Below are positions 23,950 to 33,170 of a stretch of 64,000 nucleotides of DNA, in pieces. Each line of letters opens with the position of its first letter. Position 1 is the stretch's first letter. The DNA is taken from contig JBEYHY010000002.1 of assembly GCA_040635515.1 (NCBI GenBank), forward strand, positions 62,001 to 126,000, given 5' to 3'. A program made the position numbers and the translations under genes. The DNA comes from Prauserella_A sp040635515. Its GTDB lineage: Bacteria; Actinomycetota; Actinomycetes; Mycobacteriales; Pseudonocardiaceae. Under the pieces are notes generated by a model that was given only the letters and a program-made list of their open reading frames with translations, was not told where the DNA came from and searched no databases.

Positions 23950-25575
23950 ATGACTGAACGATCAGCATTCGACGCCGTGATCATCGGCGCCGGTTTCTCC
24001 GGTCTCGCACTGCTGCACCACCTGCGCGAGATCGGGCTCGACTGCACCGTCGTCGAAGCGGGCGACGGCGTCGGCGGTACGTGGCAGGCCAACCGGTACC
24101 CCGGAGTCCGTACCGACAGCGAGTTCCACTACTACTCGTTCTCCTTCTCCAAGGAGGTGCGCGAGGAGTGGACGTGGAGCGAGCGCTACCCCGGCGGCAA
24201 GGAGGTGCTGGCCTACCTCAACTTCGTCGCCGACCGGCTCGATCTGCGCAAGGACATCCAGCTCCGGTCGAGGGTCCGGTCCGCGGTGTGGGACGAGGAC
24301 AGTGGAAAGTGGACGGTCAATCTGGAGGACGGCCGCACCCTCACCGGAACCTATCTGCTCAGCGGCATGGGCGTGCTGTCCCAGCCCGTCTACCCGGCGA
24401 TTCCCGGCATCGAGTCGTTCACCGGCGAGTCCTACCACACCGCCGACTGGCCGCGCGAGGGCGCGGACCTTTCGGGCAAGCGGGTGGGCCTGATCGGGCT
24501 CGGCGCGTCCGGAATCCAGGTCGTGCCCGTCGTCGCCAAGGAGGCCGGTGAGTTCTTCGTCTTCCAGCGCACGCCCAACTACGTCGTGGAGACCACCAAC
24601 GAGAAGGTCTCCCCGGAATGGATGCGGCACGTACGCGAGAACTACGACGAGATCTTCGAGCAGGCCGCGGGCCACCCCTTCGGCGTGGCGATGGAACCGG
24701 CACGCTACAGCGCACTTGAGGTCGGGCAGGAGCAGCGCAGGGAGATCTTCGAAAGCAAGTGGGAGGAGGGCGGCTTCCACTTCGCCAACGAATGCTTCAC
24801 CGACCTGGCCAGCAACCACGAGGCCAGCGAGCTGGCCTCGGAGTTCATCCGCTCCAAGATCCGCGAGATCGTGCGCGACCCGGAAACGGCGGAACTGTTG
24901 TGTCCCAAGGAATACTCGTTCAATGGCAAGCGCGTGCCGACGGGCCATGACTACTACGCCACGTTCAACAGGGACAACGTCCACCTCGTCGACGTCAAGA
25001 GCACGCCGATCGCCGAGGTGACGCCGCGCGGGCTGAAAGTGGGGGAGCGTGAGTACGAACTGGACGTGCTCATCTTCGCCACCGGCTTCGACGCTATGAC
25101 CGGGACCCTGACCACGATCGACATCGTCGGCCGTGACGGGGTCGTGCTGCGGGACAAGTGGGAAAAGGAGGGCCTGCGCACCAATCTCGGAATCTCGGTG
25201 CACGGTTTCCCGAACTTCTTCATGTCGCTGGGACCGCAGACTCCGTACTCGAACCTGCCCGTGCCGATCCAGCTCGGCGCGCAGTGGTTGCAACGCCTGA
25301 TCGCGTGGGCCCGCGACAACAACGTGCCCCGGATCGAGGCGACGGCCGAATCCGAGCAGTGGTGGACCGAGGAATGCGAGCGAGCGGGCGAGGCGACCGT
25401 CATGAGTTCCGAAGGTGACAAGGCCGGGGCGTGGTTCCTCGGCAAGAACGTGCCGGGCAAGCCGAAGGAGTTCCAGGTCTACATGGGAGGCGGCCAGGTG
25501 TACCAGGAGTTCTGCCGTGCGGCCGAACAGGACGAGTACCGCTCGTTCCGCGCCGACCTCGGGGCACGGGCATGA
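23950..25575 (+). CDS. Baeyer-Villiger flavin monooxygenase (cyclohexanone monooxygenase type)
   Basis: 541 residues. FAD site GAGFSG at residues 13-18, a second Rossmann motif GLGASGIQ, and between them the type I Baeyer-Villiger fingerprint FxGxxxHxxxW(P): F157, G159, H163, W167 and P168. The segment TWQANRYPGVRTDSE is typical of cyclohexanone/cyclopentanone monooxygenases. The enzyme uses NADPH and O2 to insert oxygen next to a ketone, giving an ester or lactone. It is flanked by a lactone-type hydrolase and dehydrogenases that fit a complete pathway. Exact ketone unknown. Confidence 0.94.
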   Translation: MTERSAFDAVIIGAGFSGLALLHHLREIGLDCTVVEAGDGVGGTWQANRYPGVRTDSEFHYYSFSFSKEVREEWTWSERYPGGKEVLAYLNFVADRLDLRKDIQLRSRVRSAVWDEDSGKWTVNLEDGRTLTGTYLLSGMGVLSQPVYPAIPGIESFTGESYHTADWPREGADLSGKRVGLIGLGASGIQVVPVVAKEAGEFFVFQRTPNYVVETTNEKVSPEWMRHVRENYDEIFEQAAGHPFGVAMEPARYSALEVGQEQRREIFESKWEEGGFHFANECFTDLASNHEASELASEFIRSKIREIVRDPETAELLCPKEYSFNGKRVPTGHDYYATFNRDNVHLVDVKSTPIAEVTPRGLKVGEREYELDVLIFATGFDAMTGTLTTIDIVGRDGVVLRDKWEKEGLRTNLGISVHGFPNFFMSLGPQTPYSNLPVPIQLGAQWLQRLIAWARDNNVPRIEATAESEQWWTEECERAGEATVMSSEGDKAGAWFLGKNVPGKPKEFQVYMGGGQVYQEFCRAAEQDEYRSFRADLGARA

Positions 25576-26345
25576 CCGGCAGGCTCGCGGGCAAGACCGC
25601 GATCATCACGGGAGCCTCCTCGGGCATGGGCAAGGTCACCGCGGAGCTGTTCGCGGCCGAGGGTGCGGCGGTCGCGCTGGCCGACATCGGTGACGAGGCG
25701 GGCGAAGCGGCCGCGGCGGCCATCATCGCCGATGGAGGGGACGCCGCGTACTGGCACCTCGACGTCACCGACGAACGGCGGATCGAGACGGTGTTCGGCG
25801 AGGTCGCCGAGCGCTGGGGCACGCTCGACATCCTCGTCAACTGCGCCGGGGTCATCGGCCCCGACAAACCGACGCACGAGGTCACCGAAGCGGAGTTCGA
25901 CGCGCTGTTCGCCGTCGACGTCAAGGGCGTGTTCTTCTGCACCAAACACGCGGTGCGGCACATGATCCCGAACCGGCGGGGCAGTATCGTCAACTTCTCT
26001 TCGATCTACGGTCTCGTCGGCAACGACGAGTTCACCACCTACCACGTCGCCAAGGGCGCCGTGACGATGCAGACCCGCCAGGACGCCGCTATGTACGGAA
26101 GGCACGGTATCCGGGTCAACTCCGTGCATCCCGGCACGGTCCGCACCCCGCTCGTCGACGGCATCGCCGCCGAGTACCCGGGCGGCCTGCCCGCCTATGA
26201 GGAGATGATGACGGCAAACCAGTCGTTGCGCCGCCTCGGTCTTCCCATCGACGTCGCATACGGCGTGCTGTATCTCGCCTCCGACGAGGCGGGCTGGGTG
26301 ACCGGCGTCAATCTCCCGCTGGACGGCGGCTACACCGCTCGCTGA
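25572..26345 (+). CDS. Short-chain dehydrogenase/reductase
   Basis: 257 residues from ATG 25572, overlapping the monooxygenase stop. Classical SDR: GASSGMG, DVTDE, NCAG, VNFSSIYG with the catalytic Ser, YHVAK with Tyr and Lys, HPGTVRTPL. Given its tight coupling to the monooxygenase it is a good candidate for the alcohol-to-ketone step. The sequence immediately upstream in frame is monooxygenase coding sequence in another register and is not part of this gene. Confidence 0.92.
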   Translation: MTGRLAGKTAIITGASSGMGKVTAELFAAEGAAVALADIGDEAGEAAAAAIIADGGDAAYWHLDVTDERRIETVFGEVAERWGTLDILVNCAGVIGPDKPTHEVTEAEFDALFAVDVKGVFFCTKHAVRHMIPNRRGSIVNFSSIYGLVGNDEFTTYHVAKGAVTMQTRQDAAMYGRHGIRVNSVHPGTVRTPLVDGIAAEYPGGLPAYEEMMTANQSLRRLGLPIDVAYGVLYLASDEAGWVTGVNLPLDGGYTAR

Positions 26346-26366
26346 GCATTCCAGAAAGGACACTCG

Positions 26367-27842
26367 ATGAGTTCCACGGTGGTCCACGGCCGGGCCGTAC
26401 CGACCGGTCTCTACATCGGCGGCGCCTGGCGCGCGGCCGACAAGACCTTCGACGTCACCGATCCTGCTACGGGAGAGGTCATCGCCGAGGTCGCCGACGC
26501 CACCGGCACCGAGGCGGTCGAAGCGCTCGACGCCGCGGCGGCCGCCCAGGACGCGTGGGCGGCGTGGGCCCCGCGTGCCCGTGCCGACCTTTTCCACGCG
26601 GCACACCGGTTGCTGACCGAGCGCGCCGAGGACTTCGCGGCCGTGATGACGGCCGAAAGCGGCAAGCCGCTCGCCGAGTCGCGGGCCGAGTTCGCGCTGT
26701 CGGCTGGGTTCTTCCTCTGGTACGCCGAACAAATCGGTCACCTGCACGGCACCTACGCGCACGGTTCGCCCGGCGGATACCGGATCGTCACGACGCATCA
26801 GCCGGTAGGGCCGAGCCTGCTCATCACGCCATGGAACTTCCCGCTGCTGATGTCCGCGCGCAAGGCCGGTGCGGCACTGGCCGCCGGATGCACCGCGGTG
26901 ATGAAGAGCGCGCGGGAAACACCACTGACCGGCGCGCTGTTCGTGCAGACCTTGCACGAAGCGGGATTCCCGGAGGGAGTGGTGAATCTGCTGCACACGA
27001 CGACGTCCTCGGCGATCTCCGACGCCGTGATGGACGACCGGAGATTGCGCAAGATCAGCTTCACCGGCTCGACGGGGGTGGGGGCTCACCTGCTGCGCAA
27101 GGCGGCGGGCAACATCGTCAACGCGTCGATGGAACTGGGCGGTGACGGCCCCTTCGTCGTGCTCGCCGACGCCGACGTCGACCTGGCCGTCGAACAGGCG
27201 ATCGTGTGCAAGTTCCGCAACGCGGGGCAGGCGTGTGTCGCGGCGAACCGGATCATTCTGCATGAGGGCATCGCCGCGGAGTTCACCGACAAGTTCGTGG
27301 CCCGGGCGCGGGAATTGCGCGTGGGCAACGGATTCGGCGAGGGAGTGGACGTCGGCCCGATCATCAGCGAGCGGCAGCGCGACAGGGTGGTGCGGCTCGT
27401 CGGCAAATTCCGCGACCAGGGGGCTGAGGTGCTGCTCGGCGGGGAATCCGTCGAGGGGCCCGGAAACTTCTTCGAACCGACCGTGCTGCGGGTGGACTCG
27501 CGGGACAGGGACCTGTGCGGCGAGGAACTGTTCGCCCCGCTCGCCGCGATCTACACCGTCACGTCGGTGAGGGAAGCGGTGGAGTTCGCCAACGACAGTG
27601 ACTACGGACTGGCGGCCTACCTGTTCACGCGCGACCTTTCCCGTGCGGTGGCGATCGCCGAAAAGCTCGACTTCGGCATGGTCGGGGTCAACAGGGGCAT
27701 CATGGCCGATCCCGCCGCCGCGTTCGGTGGCACCAAGGCATCGGGGCTCGGCAGGGAAGGCGGGCACGACGGCATCTACGAGTTCCTCGAACCCAAGTAC
27801 CTGGCCATCACGGTCGACGAAACGGAGGCGATCGGCGGATGA
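26367..27842 (+). CDS. NAD(P)-dependent aldehyde dehydrogenase
   Basis: 491 residues. The cofactor-side general base E256 lies in MELGGDGP and the catalytic cysteine C290 in FRNAGQACVAAN. TPWNFPLLMSARK is also typical. The sequence is of the succinate-semialdehyde/betaine-aldehyde dehydrogenase branch. In the proposed pathway it would oxidise an omega-oxo acid (for example 6-oxohexanoate) to the dicarboxylate. A ribosome site (AGAAAGG) precedes ATG 26367, and its stop overlaps the next gene. Confidence 0.94.
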   Translation: MSSTVVHGRAVPTGLYIGGAWRAADKTFDVTDPATGEVIAEVADATGTEAVEALDAAAAAQDAWAAWAPRARADLFHAAHRLLTERAEDFAAVMTAESGKPLAESRAEFALSAGFFLWYAEQIGHLHGTYAHGSPGGYRIVTTHQPVGPSLLITPWNFPLLMSARKAGAALAAGCTAVMKSARETPLTGALFVQTLHEAGFPEGVVNLLHTTTSSAISDAVMDDRRLRKISFTGSTGVGAHLLRKAAGNIVNASMELGGDGPFVVLADADVDLAVEQAIVCKFRNAGQACVAANRIILHEGIAAEFTDKFVARARELRVGNGFGEGVDVGPIISERQRDRVVRLVGKFRDQGAEVLLGGESVEGPGNFFEPTVLRVDSRDRDLCGEELFAPLAAIYTVTSVREAVEFANDSDYGLAAYLFTRDLSRAVAIAEKLDFGMVGVNRGIMADPAAAFGGTKASGLGREGGHDGIYEFLEPKYLAITVDETEAIGG

Positions 27843-29080
27843 GCAACGTCAACGAACTGGGGCTCGGGCTGCTCCGCCAGCCCGCCACCGTCCTGTTCGG
27901 ACCGGGGCAGCGTAGGCAGTTGCCCGCACTGGTCGCCGCGCACGGTGACAAGGCGCTGCTGTGCACCGACGAGCGCATGGCGGGGGAACCGGTCTTCCAG
28001 GAGATCGTCGAGGCGCTTGGGAGCAGGGGCGTCGAGGTCGGCGTGTACTCGAAGGTCGAGCCGGATCTGCCCCGGGCCAACCTGATCGACGTGGCCGAGG
28101 TCCACGCGGGGGAGCGGTTCGACGTCGTGGTCGGCATCGGCGGCGGCAGTGTGCTCGACTTCGCCAAGCTCGCCGCGATCCTGCTCGCGCGTGGTGGCGA
28201 TGTGGGGGAGCTCTACGGCGAGAACAAGGTGCCGGGCCCCGGGTTCCCGTTGATCACCGTACCCACCACGGCGGGTACCGGCGCCGAGGTCACCTGCATC
28301 TCGGTGGTATTCGACCCGGACAAGGAGATGAAGATCGGCGTTGCCAGCCCGCATCTGGAAGCGGCGGCCGCGGTGATCGACCCGGAGCTGACGCTGACCT
28401 GCCCGCCCGGCCTCACCACGGCGACGGGTGCCGACGCGCTCACCCATCTCGTGGAGGCCTTCACCGGGCGCGCGAAGAACCCGTCGCCACGTGAGATCGA
28501 GGATCACCTCTACGTAGGCAAGAACGTGCTGACCGATCTCTACTGCAGGGAAGGTCTCGCGCTGGTCAACTCCTCCTTCGCGCGGGTGGTGGCCGATCCC
28601 TCGGACCTGGCGGCGCGTTCGGACACCATGCGCGCTGCCTTCAGCGCGGGGATGGCGATCAACACGGCGGGCACGGCGGGCGCGCACGCGATCCAGTCAC
28701 CGATCGGGGCGCTGACCCACACCGCGCACGGACTCGGTGTGGGCGCGCTGCTGCCGTACGTCATGCGATTCAACCTGCCGGAGCGGGTCGCCGAGTTCGC
28801 CGAGATCGGCCGGATACTGGGAGTGGCCGAGGAGGGCGCGAGCGCGGAGGCACAGGCGCACGACGGGATCCGGCGCCTTGAGGACCTGCTCGCCACGCTC
28901 GGCTGCCCGCTCAACCTCAAGGATCTCGGCCTTGAGCCACGGCATTTCGACCAGGTCGCCGACCAGGCGTTGCTGGCCACCCGGCTGACCGCGAACAACC
29001 CCAGGGAGCTGGATCACCAGAGCATCGTGACGATACTGGAGCGCGGGTACGCCGACGACAGGTCACTGTGGACGGTATGA
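27839..29080 (+). CDS. Iron-containing alcohol dehydrogenase (hydroxyacid-oxoacid transhydrogenase-like)
   Basis: 413 residues. The NAD-binding loop is GIGGGSVLDFAKL, followed by PTTAGTGAEVT. The metal site contains the GADALTHLVEA segment and the two histidines of AHAIQSPIGALTHTAHGLGVG. Length and TAGTGAE/THTAHG motifs match hydroxyacid-oxoacid transhydrogenases and related group III alcohol dehydrogenases. It would oxidise the omega-hydroxy acid released from the lactone to the aldehyde acid used by the neighbouring aldehyde dehydrogenase. It overlaps both neighbours by four bases. Confidence 0.9.
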   Translation: MSNVNELGLGLLRQPATVLFGPGQRRQLPALVAAHGDKALLCTDERMAGEPVFQEIVEALGSRGVEVGVYSKVEPDLPRANLIDVAEVHAGERFDVVVGIGGGSVLDFAKLAAILLARGGDVGELYGENKVPGPGFPLITVPTTAGTGAEVTCISVVFDPDKEMKIGVASPHLEAAAAVIDPELTLTCPPGLTTATGADALTHLVEAFTGRAKNPSPREIEDHLYVGKNVLTDLYCREGLALVNSSFARVVADPSDLAARSDTMRAAFSAGMAINTAGTAGAHAIQSPIGALTHTAHGLGVGALLPYVMRFNLPERVAEFAEIGRILGVAEEGASAEAQAHDGIRRLEDLLATLGCPLNLKDLGLEPRHFDQVADQALLATRLTANNPRELDHQSIVTILERGYADDRSLWTV

Positions 29081-30009
29081 CATCCGTGAACACCGTCGCC
29101 GTGCTGGGCGCGGGGTCCATCGGCGTCGCGTTCGCGATCGTGTTCTCCAGGGCCGGATTTCCCGTGCGGGTATGGGATCCGGACCCGGCCGCGCCTGCCA
29201 GGGCGGGCGAGGACCTGCGTGACCGGCTGGCGCGGCTACACGAACACGGGTTGCTGGACGAGGAACCCGGGGTCGTGGCCTCGCGGGTCGCGTTCGCGCC
29301 GAGTATCGCGCACGCCGTCGAGGACGCCGGTCTCGTGCAGGAATGCGCCCCCGAACGAGCGGAGGTGAAACGCGAGCTGTTCGCCGAGGTCTCGCGGCTG
29401 ACCGGGCCGGAGGTCGCGCTCGTCAGTTCGAGCTCGGCCATCCCGGCCAGTGTGCTTGCCGAGGGCCTCCCCTCCGCGGGCCGGATCCTGATCGGCCATC
29501 CCGGCAATCCGCCCTATCTGCTTCCCGTCATCGAGATCGTGCCCTCACCGGACACGGAAGCGGGCATCGTCAAGCGGGTGTCCACTGTGTACGAAGCGGC
29601 AGGGCTGCGGCCGGTGGAACTGCGCCGCGAGGTCGAAGGGTTCGTGTTCAACCGGCTCCAGGGAGCTCTGCTGAGGGAGGCGTACTGCCTGCTGCGGGAC
29701 GGGGTCGCCGACGTGGAGGACATCGACAGCGTGGTGCGGCTCGGACTGGGCCGCAGATGGTCGGTCATCGGTCCCTTCGAGACCGTGGACCTGAACACGC
29801 GAGGCGGGATCGCCGCGCATGCGGAGAAGCTCGGGCCTTCCTACGAACGCATGGGAGCCGAGCGAGGACAGCACGACCCGTGGACACCGGAACTCGTGGC
29901 CCGCGCGGCGGCCCAGCGCCGCGCGATCCTCCCACTGGCCGAATGGGACGAGCGCGTCCGGTGGCGCGACGAACGATTGATGGAACTGGAAAGGAACAAC
30001 CGTGACTGA
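29077..30009 (+). CDS. 3-hydroxyacyl-CoA dehydrogenase-family protein (lambda-crystallin-like)
   Basis: 310 residues from ATG 29077; GTG 29068 is a less likely start. N-terminal NAD motif GAGSIGVAFAIVFSRAGF, then LVQECAPERAEVK, SSSSAIPASVLAE, IGHPGNPPYLLPVIEIVP and a helical C-terminal domain beginning FVFNRLQGALLREAY. This is the short, single-NAD-domain group that includes lambda-crystallin, L-gulonate and carnitine dehydrogenases, rather than the beta-oxidation multienzyme. It may act on a hydroxy acid in the cluster; substrate unknown. Confidence 0.88.
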   Translation: MTSVNTVAVLGAGSIGVAFAIVFSRAGFPVRVWDPDPAAPARAGEDLRDRLARLHEHGLLDEEPGVVASRVAFAPSIAHAVEDAGLVQECAPERAEVKRELFAEVSRLTGPEVALVSSSSAIPASVLAEGLPSAGRILIGHPGNPPYLLPVIEIVPSPDTEAGIVKRVSTVYEAAGLRPVELRREVEGFVFNRLQGALLREAYCLLRDGVADVEDIDSVVRLGLGRRWSVIGPFETVDLNTRGGIAAHAEKLGPSYERMGAERGQHDPWTPELVARAAAQRRAILPLAEWDERVRWRDERLMELERNNRD

Positions 30010-30721
30010 CACTCTCTCCGGCAAGGTCGCTTTCGTGACAGGGGGAGCGCAGGGCATCGGCGCCGCGATCAGCGCGCGGCTAGCCGACGAGGGCGCGACG
30101 GTCGTCGTCGGCGACCTCAACACCGACCGCCCGGGCACCGTGCCGCTCGACGTCACCGATCCCGCTTCGGTCGCGGCGGCGGCGAGGACCACCGTCGAGC
30201 GCCACGGCCGCGTGGACATCCTCGTCAACAACGCGGGCATCAGCAACGACACGCCGACGCTCGACCACAGCGACGAGGAGTGGCACCGCATCATCGGTGT
30301 CAACCTGACCGGCGCGTTCTTCGCCTCGCGCGAGTTCGGCCGTCATCTGGAAAGCGGGGGAGCCATCGTCAACATCTCCTCGATCGCCGCACTGCTGGCC
30401 GGCCGTCCCGAACGGCACGTCGCCTACGACGTCAGCAAGGCCGGGATCATCGCGCTGACCAGGACGCTCGGCGTCGAATGGGCGCCGCGCGGAATTCGGG
30501 TCAACGCGGTCGCCCCCGGCTACACCGACACCCCGATCCTGCGCGACGTCGGTTCGTCCGCGCCCGAGGTCCTCGACGAATGGCGCTCGCAGGTGCCCCA
30601 GCGCAGGCTGATCGACCCGGACGAGATCGCCTCCGTTGTCACCTATCTGGCTTCGCCCGGCGCCTCGGCGATCACCGGGCAGGTCGTCGTCGCCGACGCG
30701 GGGTACACCGCCTCGGCGTGA
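30002..30721 (+). CDS. Short-chain dehydrogenase/reductase
   Basis: 239 residues from GTG 30002 (GAAAGGA upstream), overlapping the previous stop by eight bases. Cofactor loop GGAQGIG, NNAG, NISSIAALL with the catalytic Ser, YDVSK with Tyr and Lys, and APGYTDTPIL. It is the third intact SDR of this cluster, which may indicate several hydroxylated substrates or stereoisomers. It closes the forward operon and converges with the alpha/beta hydrolase gene 16 bp away. Confidence 0.92.
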   Translation: MTDTLSGKVAFVTGGAQGIGAAISARLADEGATVVVGDLNTDRPGTVPLDVTDPASVAAAARTTVERHGRVDILVNNAGISNDTPTLDHSDEEWHRIIGVNLTGAFFASREFGRHLESGGAIVNISSIAALLAGRPERHVAYDVSKAGIIALTRTLGVEWAPRGIRVNAVAPGYTDTPILRDVGSSAPEVLDEWRSQVPQRRLIDPDEIASVVTYLASPGASAITGQVVVADAGYTASA

Positions 30722-30737
30722 TCTCGATGCGGGGCTG

Positions 30738-31547
30738 TCACTCCTTCTCGAAGAACGCCGTGAGGACGGGGCCGAGTTGCGCGGGATCGGCGACGTGCCC
30801 TGTGGCGGGAATCGTGGCGCGTCGCCCGTCGCGCAGGCAGGCGGCGGTGGCGTCCGCGGCGATACTGAAATAGTCGCCGGGCAGACCGGCGGTGTGCGCA
30901 TCGCCCTCGGCACCGGTGGTCAGCAGCACCGGCCGGGTCACCCCGGCCAGCCGGTCCTTCGGCGGGGGACCGTCGCCGATGCAGGCGGCGTCGTAGCGCA
31001 GTGTCGGGGCGAGGGCGAGCAGGCCCGGCCACATCGGCGTGGATTCCGCTGCCGCGATCTGCTCGTCGGGCGCGCCGGCCAGGCGCATGAAGAGCCGTAA
31101 CGCGCCCGCCTTTTCACCCGCGTCCAGCGCGTCGGCGAGTTCGCGGGTGTAGTCGCGCCACGCCGCGATCATGTCGTCGGTGAGCTGATAGGGCACTTCA
31201 TGCACGGCGATCCGGTCGACCGGAAGACCGGCGGCGGTTGCTTCGAGAGCGAGCGCGCCTCCCGAGGATGCCCCGAAGAGGTGCGCGGCCCCGTTTCCCG
31301 TGGCTTCGATGACGGCGGCGAGGTCCTCGATCTCGCGTTGCACCGCGTACGGTGCGGTGTCACCACTGCCGTTGCGGCCCCTGCGGCTGTAGTTGACGAC
31401 CGTGAAGCGCGTGGCCAGCCACTCGCCGAGCGGGACGTTCTCGCTGCCGTCGTCCAGTCCGCCACCGACGAGTACGAGCACCGGTCCCTCGCGGCCCAGG
31501 ATGTCGTAGCTGATGCGGGTTCCGTCGTGCGAGGTCGTGTGGGACAT
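30738..31547 (-). CDS. Alpha/beta-fold hydrolase
   Basis: 269 residues from ATG 31547 (AGGAG five bases upstream). Alpha/beta hydrolase fold: VLVLVGGGLDDGSENV, NYSRRGRNGSGD, nucleophile Ser in GASSGG, a charge-relay His in PATGHVAD near the C-terminus. A helical cap separates the nucleophile and acid strands. The family includes esterases, lactonases and thioesterases, so the substrate cannot be read. It is transcribed alone and converges on the monooxygenase cluster. Confidence 0.88.
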   Translation of the reverse strand: MSHTTSHDGTRISYDILGREGPVLVLVGGGLDDGSENVPLGEWLATRFTVVNYSRRGRNGSGDTAPYAVQREIEDLAAVIEATGNGAAHLFGASSGGALALEATAAGLPVDRIAVHEVPYQLTDDMIAAWRDYTRELADALDAGEKAGALRLFMRLAGAPDEQIAAAESTPMWPGLLALAPTLRYDAACIGDGPPPKDRLAGVTRPVLLTTGAEGDAHTAGLPGDYFSIAADATAACLRDGRRATIPATGHVADPAQLGPVLTAFFEKE

Positions 31548-31628
31548 ACGCACTCCTGGGAGTCGTCCGGCAACAGTCGTGCAGTATGCCCCGATTCGGC
31601 AGCCGGGGAAACCGCGAGGGATCGCGGC

Positions 31629-33032
31629 TCAGCGGCGGCTGTATTCGGCGTAGGCTTCGCGGAAGTCGGCGGCGAACCTCGTGTCGTCGCCCAGGTCGCC
31701 GAACCAGTCGCGGTCGGTGAGGAAACCGGCGGGGTCGGGGCCCCCGGCCCGTAGGGCGGCGGTGAGGCGCTCGGCTTGCCGGTCGCCGAGCGATCTTTCC
31801 GCGCGCAGGTCCCGTTCCGCGCGTACCGCCCATGCGGCGAGCACGCTCGCCGACGCAGGCGCGGGCTCGCCCTCGCGGGAGAGGCGTGTCGCGACGGGCA
31901 CGAGGAACTTCGGCAGGCGGTCGCTCGCGTCGGTGGCGATCCGGGCGAGGGTGTCGCGGATGTTCGGGTTGGCGAATCGCTCCATCAGTTCGTTCGAGTA
32001 CTCGTCGGGATCGATGCCGGGAACCGGGCGCAGCGTGCGGACCGCCTCGGTGAGATACCGTCGCACGAGGCCGGTGACCTCGGCATCGGCCACGGCCTCG
32101 TGCACGAAGGTGTGGCCGCGCAGGAGCCCGGCGTGCGCGATGGCCTGGTGACTTCCGTTGAGCAGGCGGATTTTCATGAGTTCGTAAGGGGAAACGTCGG
32201 CGACGAGTTGCGCGCCCGCGTCCTCCCACGGTGGCCTGCCGAGGGGAAAGTCGTCCTCGATGACCCACTGGGTGAACGGTTCGCAGACGACGGGCCAGCC
32301 GTCCTCGACGCCGAAGGCATCGCGCACCATCGCGCGTTCGGCGTCGGTCGTCACCGGAGTGATGCGGTCGACCATGCTGTCCGGAAAGGACACCGAGTCA
32401 TCGATCCAGCCTGCGAACTCCTCGCCGTAGGCCAGCCGCGCGAACGCGACCAGCGCGCGGCGGGTGACGCCGCCGTTACCGGGGACGTTGTCGCAGGACA
32501 CCACGGTGAACGGCGCGATACCCCTTTCGCGGCGCAGATGCAGTCCCTCGGCGAGGATCCCGAAAACGGTCCGTGGCCGCCGCGCGCCCACGTCCGCGAG
32601 GATGCCGGGGTCGGCGGTATCGAACTCGCCCGTCACGTCGGAGGTGTTGTATCCGCCCTCGGTGATGGTCAGCGAGACGACGCGAATGCCGGGCGAGGCA
32701 AGGTATTCGCGCACGCGGTCCGGTTCGGACGGTGCGTGCGCGAAGCCGACGATCGAGCCGATGCCCGTCGCGGTCCTGCCGCCGTCGCCACCGAGTTCGA
32801 CAAGCGTGTAGGTGAAGTCCTGTGCGCGCAGGATCTCACCCAGCTGCTCGTCACGCGGGAACAGTCCCACCCCGATGATCCCCCAGTCCTTCGCCTTGCC
32901 CTGGCGCAGCAGCCGATCGAGGTAGGCGGCCTGATGCGATCGATGGAAGTTCCCGACTCCGAAGTGCAGGATCCCCGCGCTCACCTCCGCGCGGTCGTAC
33001 GTTGGCGTGTGCACGCCACCACTGTTCGTCAT
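31629..33032 (-). CDS. Mannitol dehydrogenase-family oxidoreductase
   Basis: 467 residues from ATG 33032, with AAAGGAG seven bases upstream. The N-terminal NAD domain contains FGVGNFHRSHQAAYLD, and the C-terminal helical domain contains KIRLLNGSHQAIAHAGLL with the catalytic Lys and the Asn/His environment of the polyol-specific long-chain dehydrogenases. Members reduce fructose, fructuronate or tagaturonate. The cluster holds a LacI regulator and a sugar-acid-like transporter gene, so a hexuronate or polyol is likely. It is divergent from the unknown gene pair that begins at 33171. Confidence 0.92.
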   Translation of the reverse strand: MTNSGGVHTPTYDRAEVSAGILHFGVGNFHRSHQAAYLDRLLRQGKAKDWGIIGVGLFPRDEQLGEILRAQDFTYTLVELGGDGGRTATGIGSIVGFAHAPSEPDRVREYLASPGIRVVSLTITEGGYNTSDVTGEFDTADPGILADVGARRPRTVFGILAEGLHLRRERGIAPFTVVSCDNVPGNGGVTRRALVAFARLAYGEEFAGWIDDSVSFPDSMVDRITPVTTDAERAMVRDAFGVEDGWPVVCEPFTQWVIEDDFPLGRPPWEDAGAQLVADVSPYELMKIRLLNGSHQAIAHAGLLRGHTFVHEAVADAEVTGLVRRYLTEAVRTLRPVPGIDPDEYSNELMERFANPNIRDTLARIATDASDRLPKFLVPVATRLSREGEPAPASASVLAAWAVRAERDLRAERSLGDRQAERLTAALRAGGPDPAGFLTDRDWFGDLGDDTRFAADFREAYAEYSRR

Positions 33033-33100
33033 CGGTGCTCCTTTGTGGTCACGCGTCGTGGGGAGATGTGGGCCCAATCACGTGCTCGGGTCGGCCGGGC

Positions 33101-33139
33101 TTGACGTATGGTCCCCAATGTACTCATGATAAATCGATT
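33101..33139 (+). promoter_or_regulatory. Promoter with LacI-type operator for the 33171-35732 genes
   Basis: TTGACG (33101-33106) and CATGAT (33125-33130) are 18 bp apart and resemble -35 and -10 boxes. Immediately downstream is AATCGATT (33132-33139), an 8-bp palindrome with central CG, the form of many LacI-family operators. The LacI gene is in the same cluster. Assignment is by inspection only. Confidence 0.45.
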
Positions 33140-33170
33140 GTTCACGAAGACTTACCCTTCGAGAAGAGAT

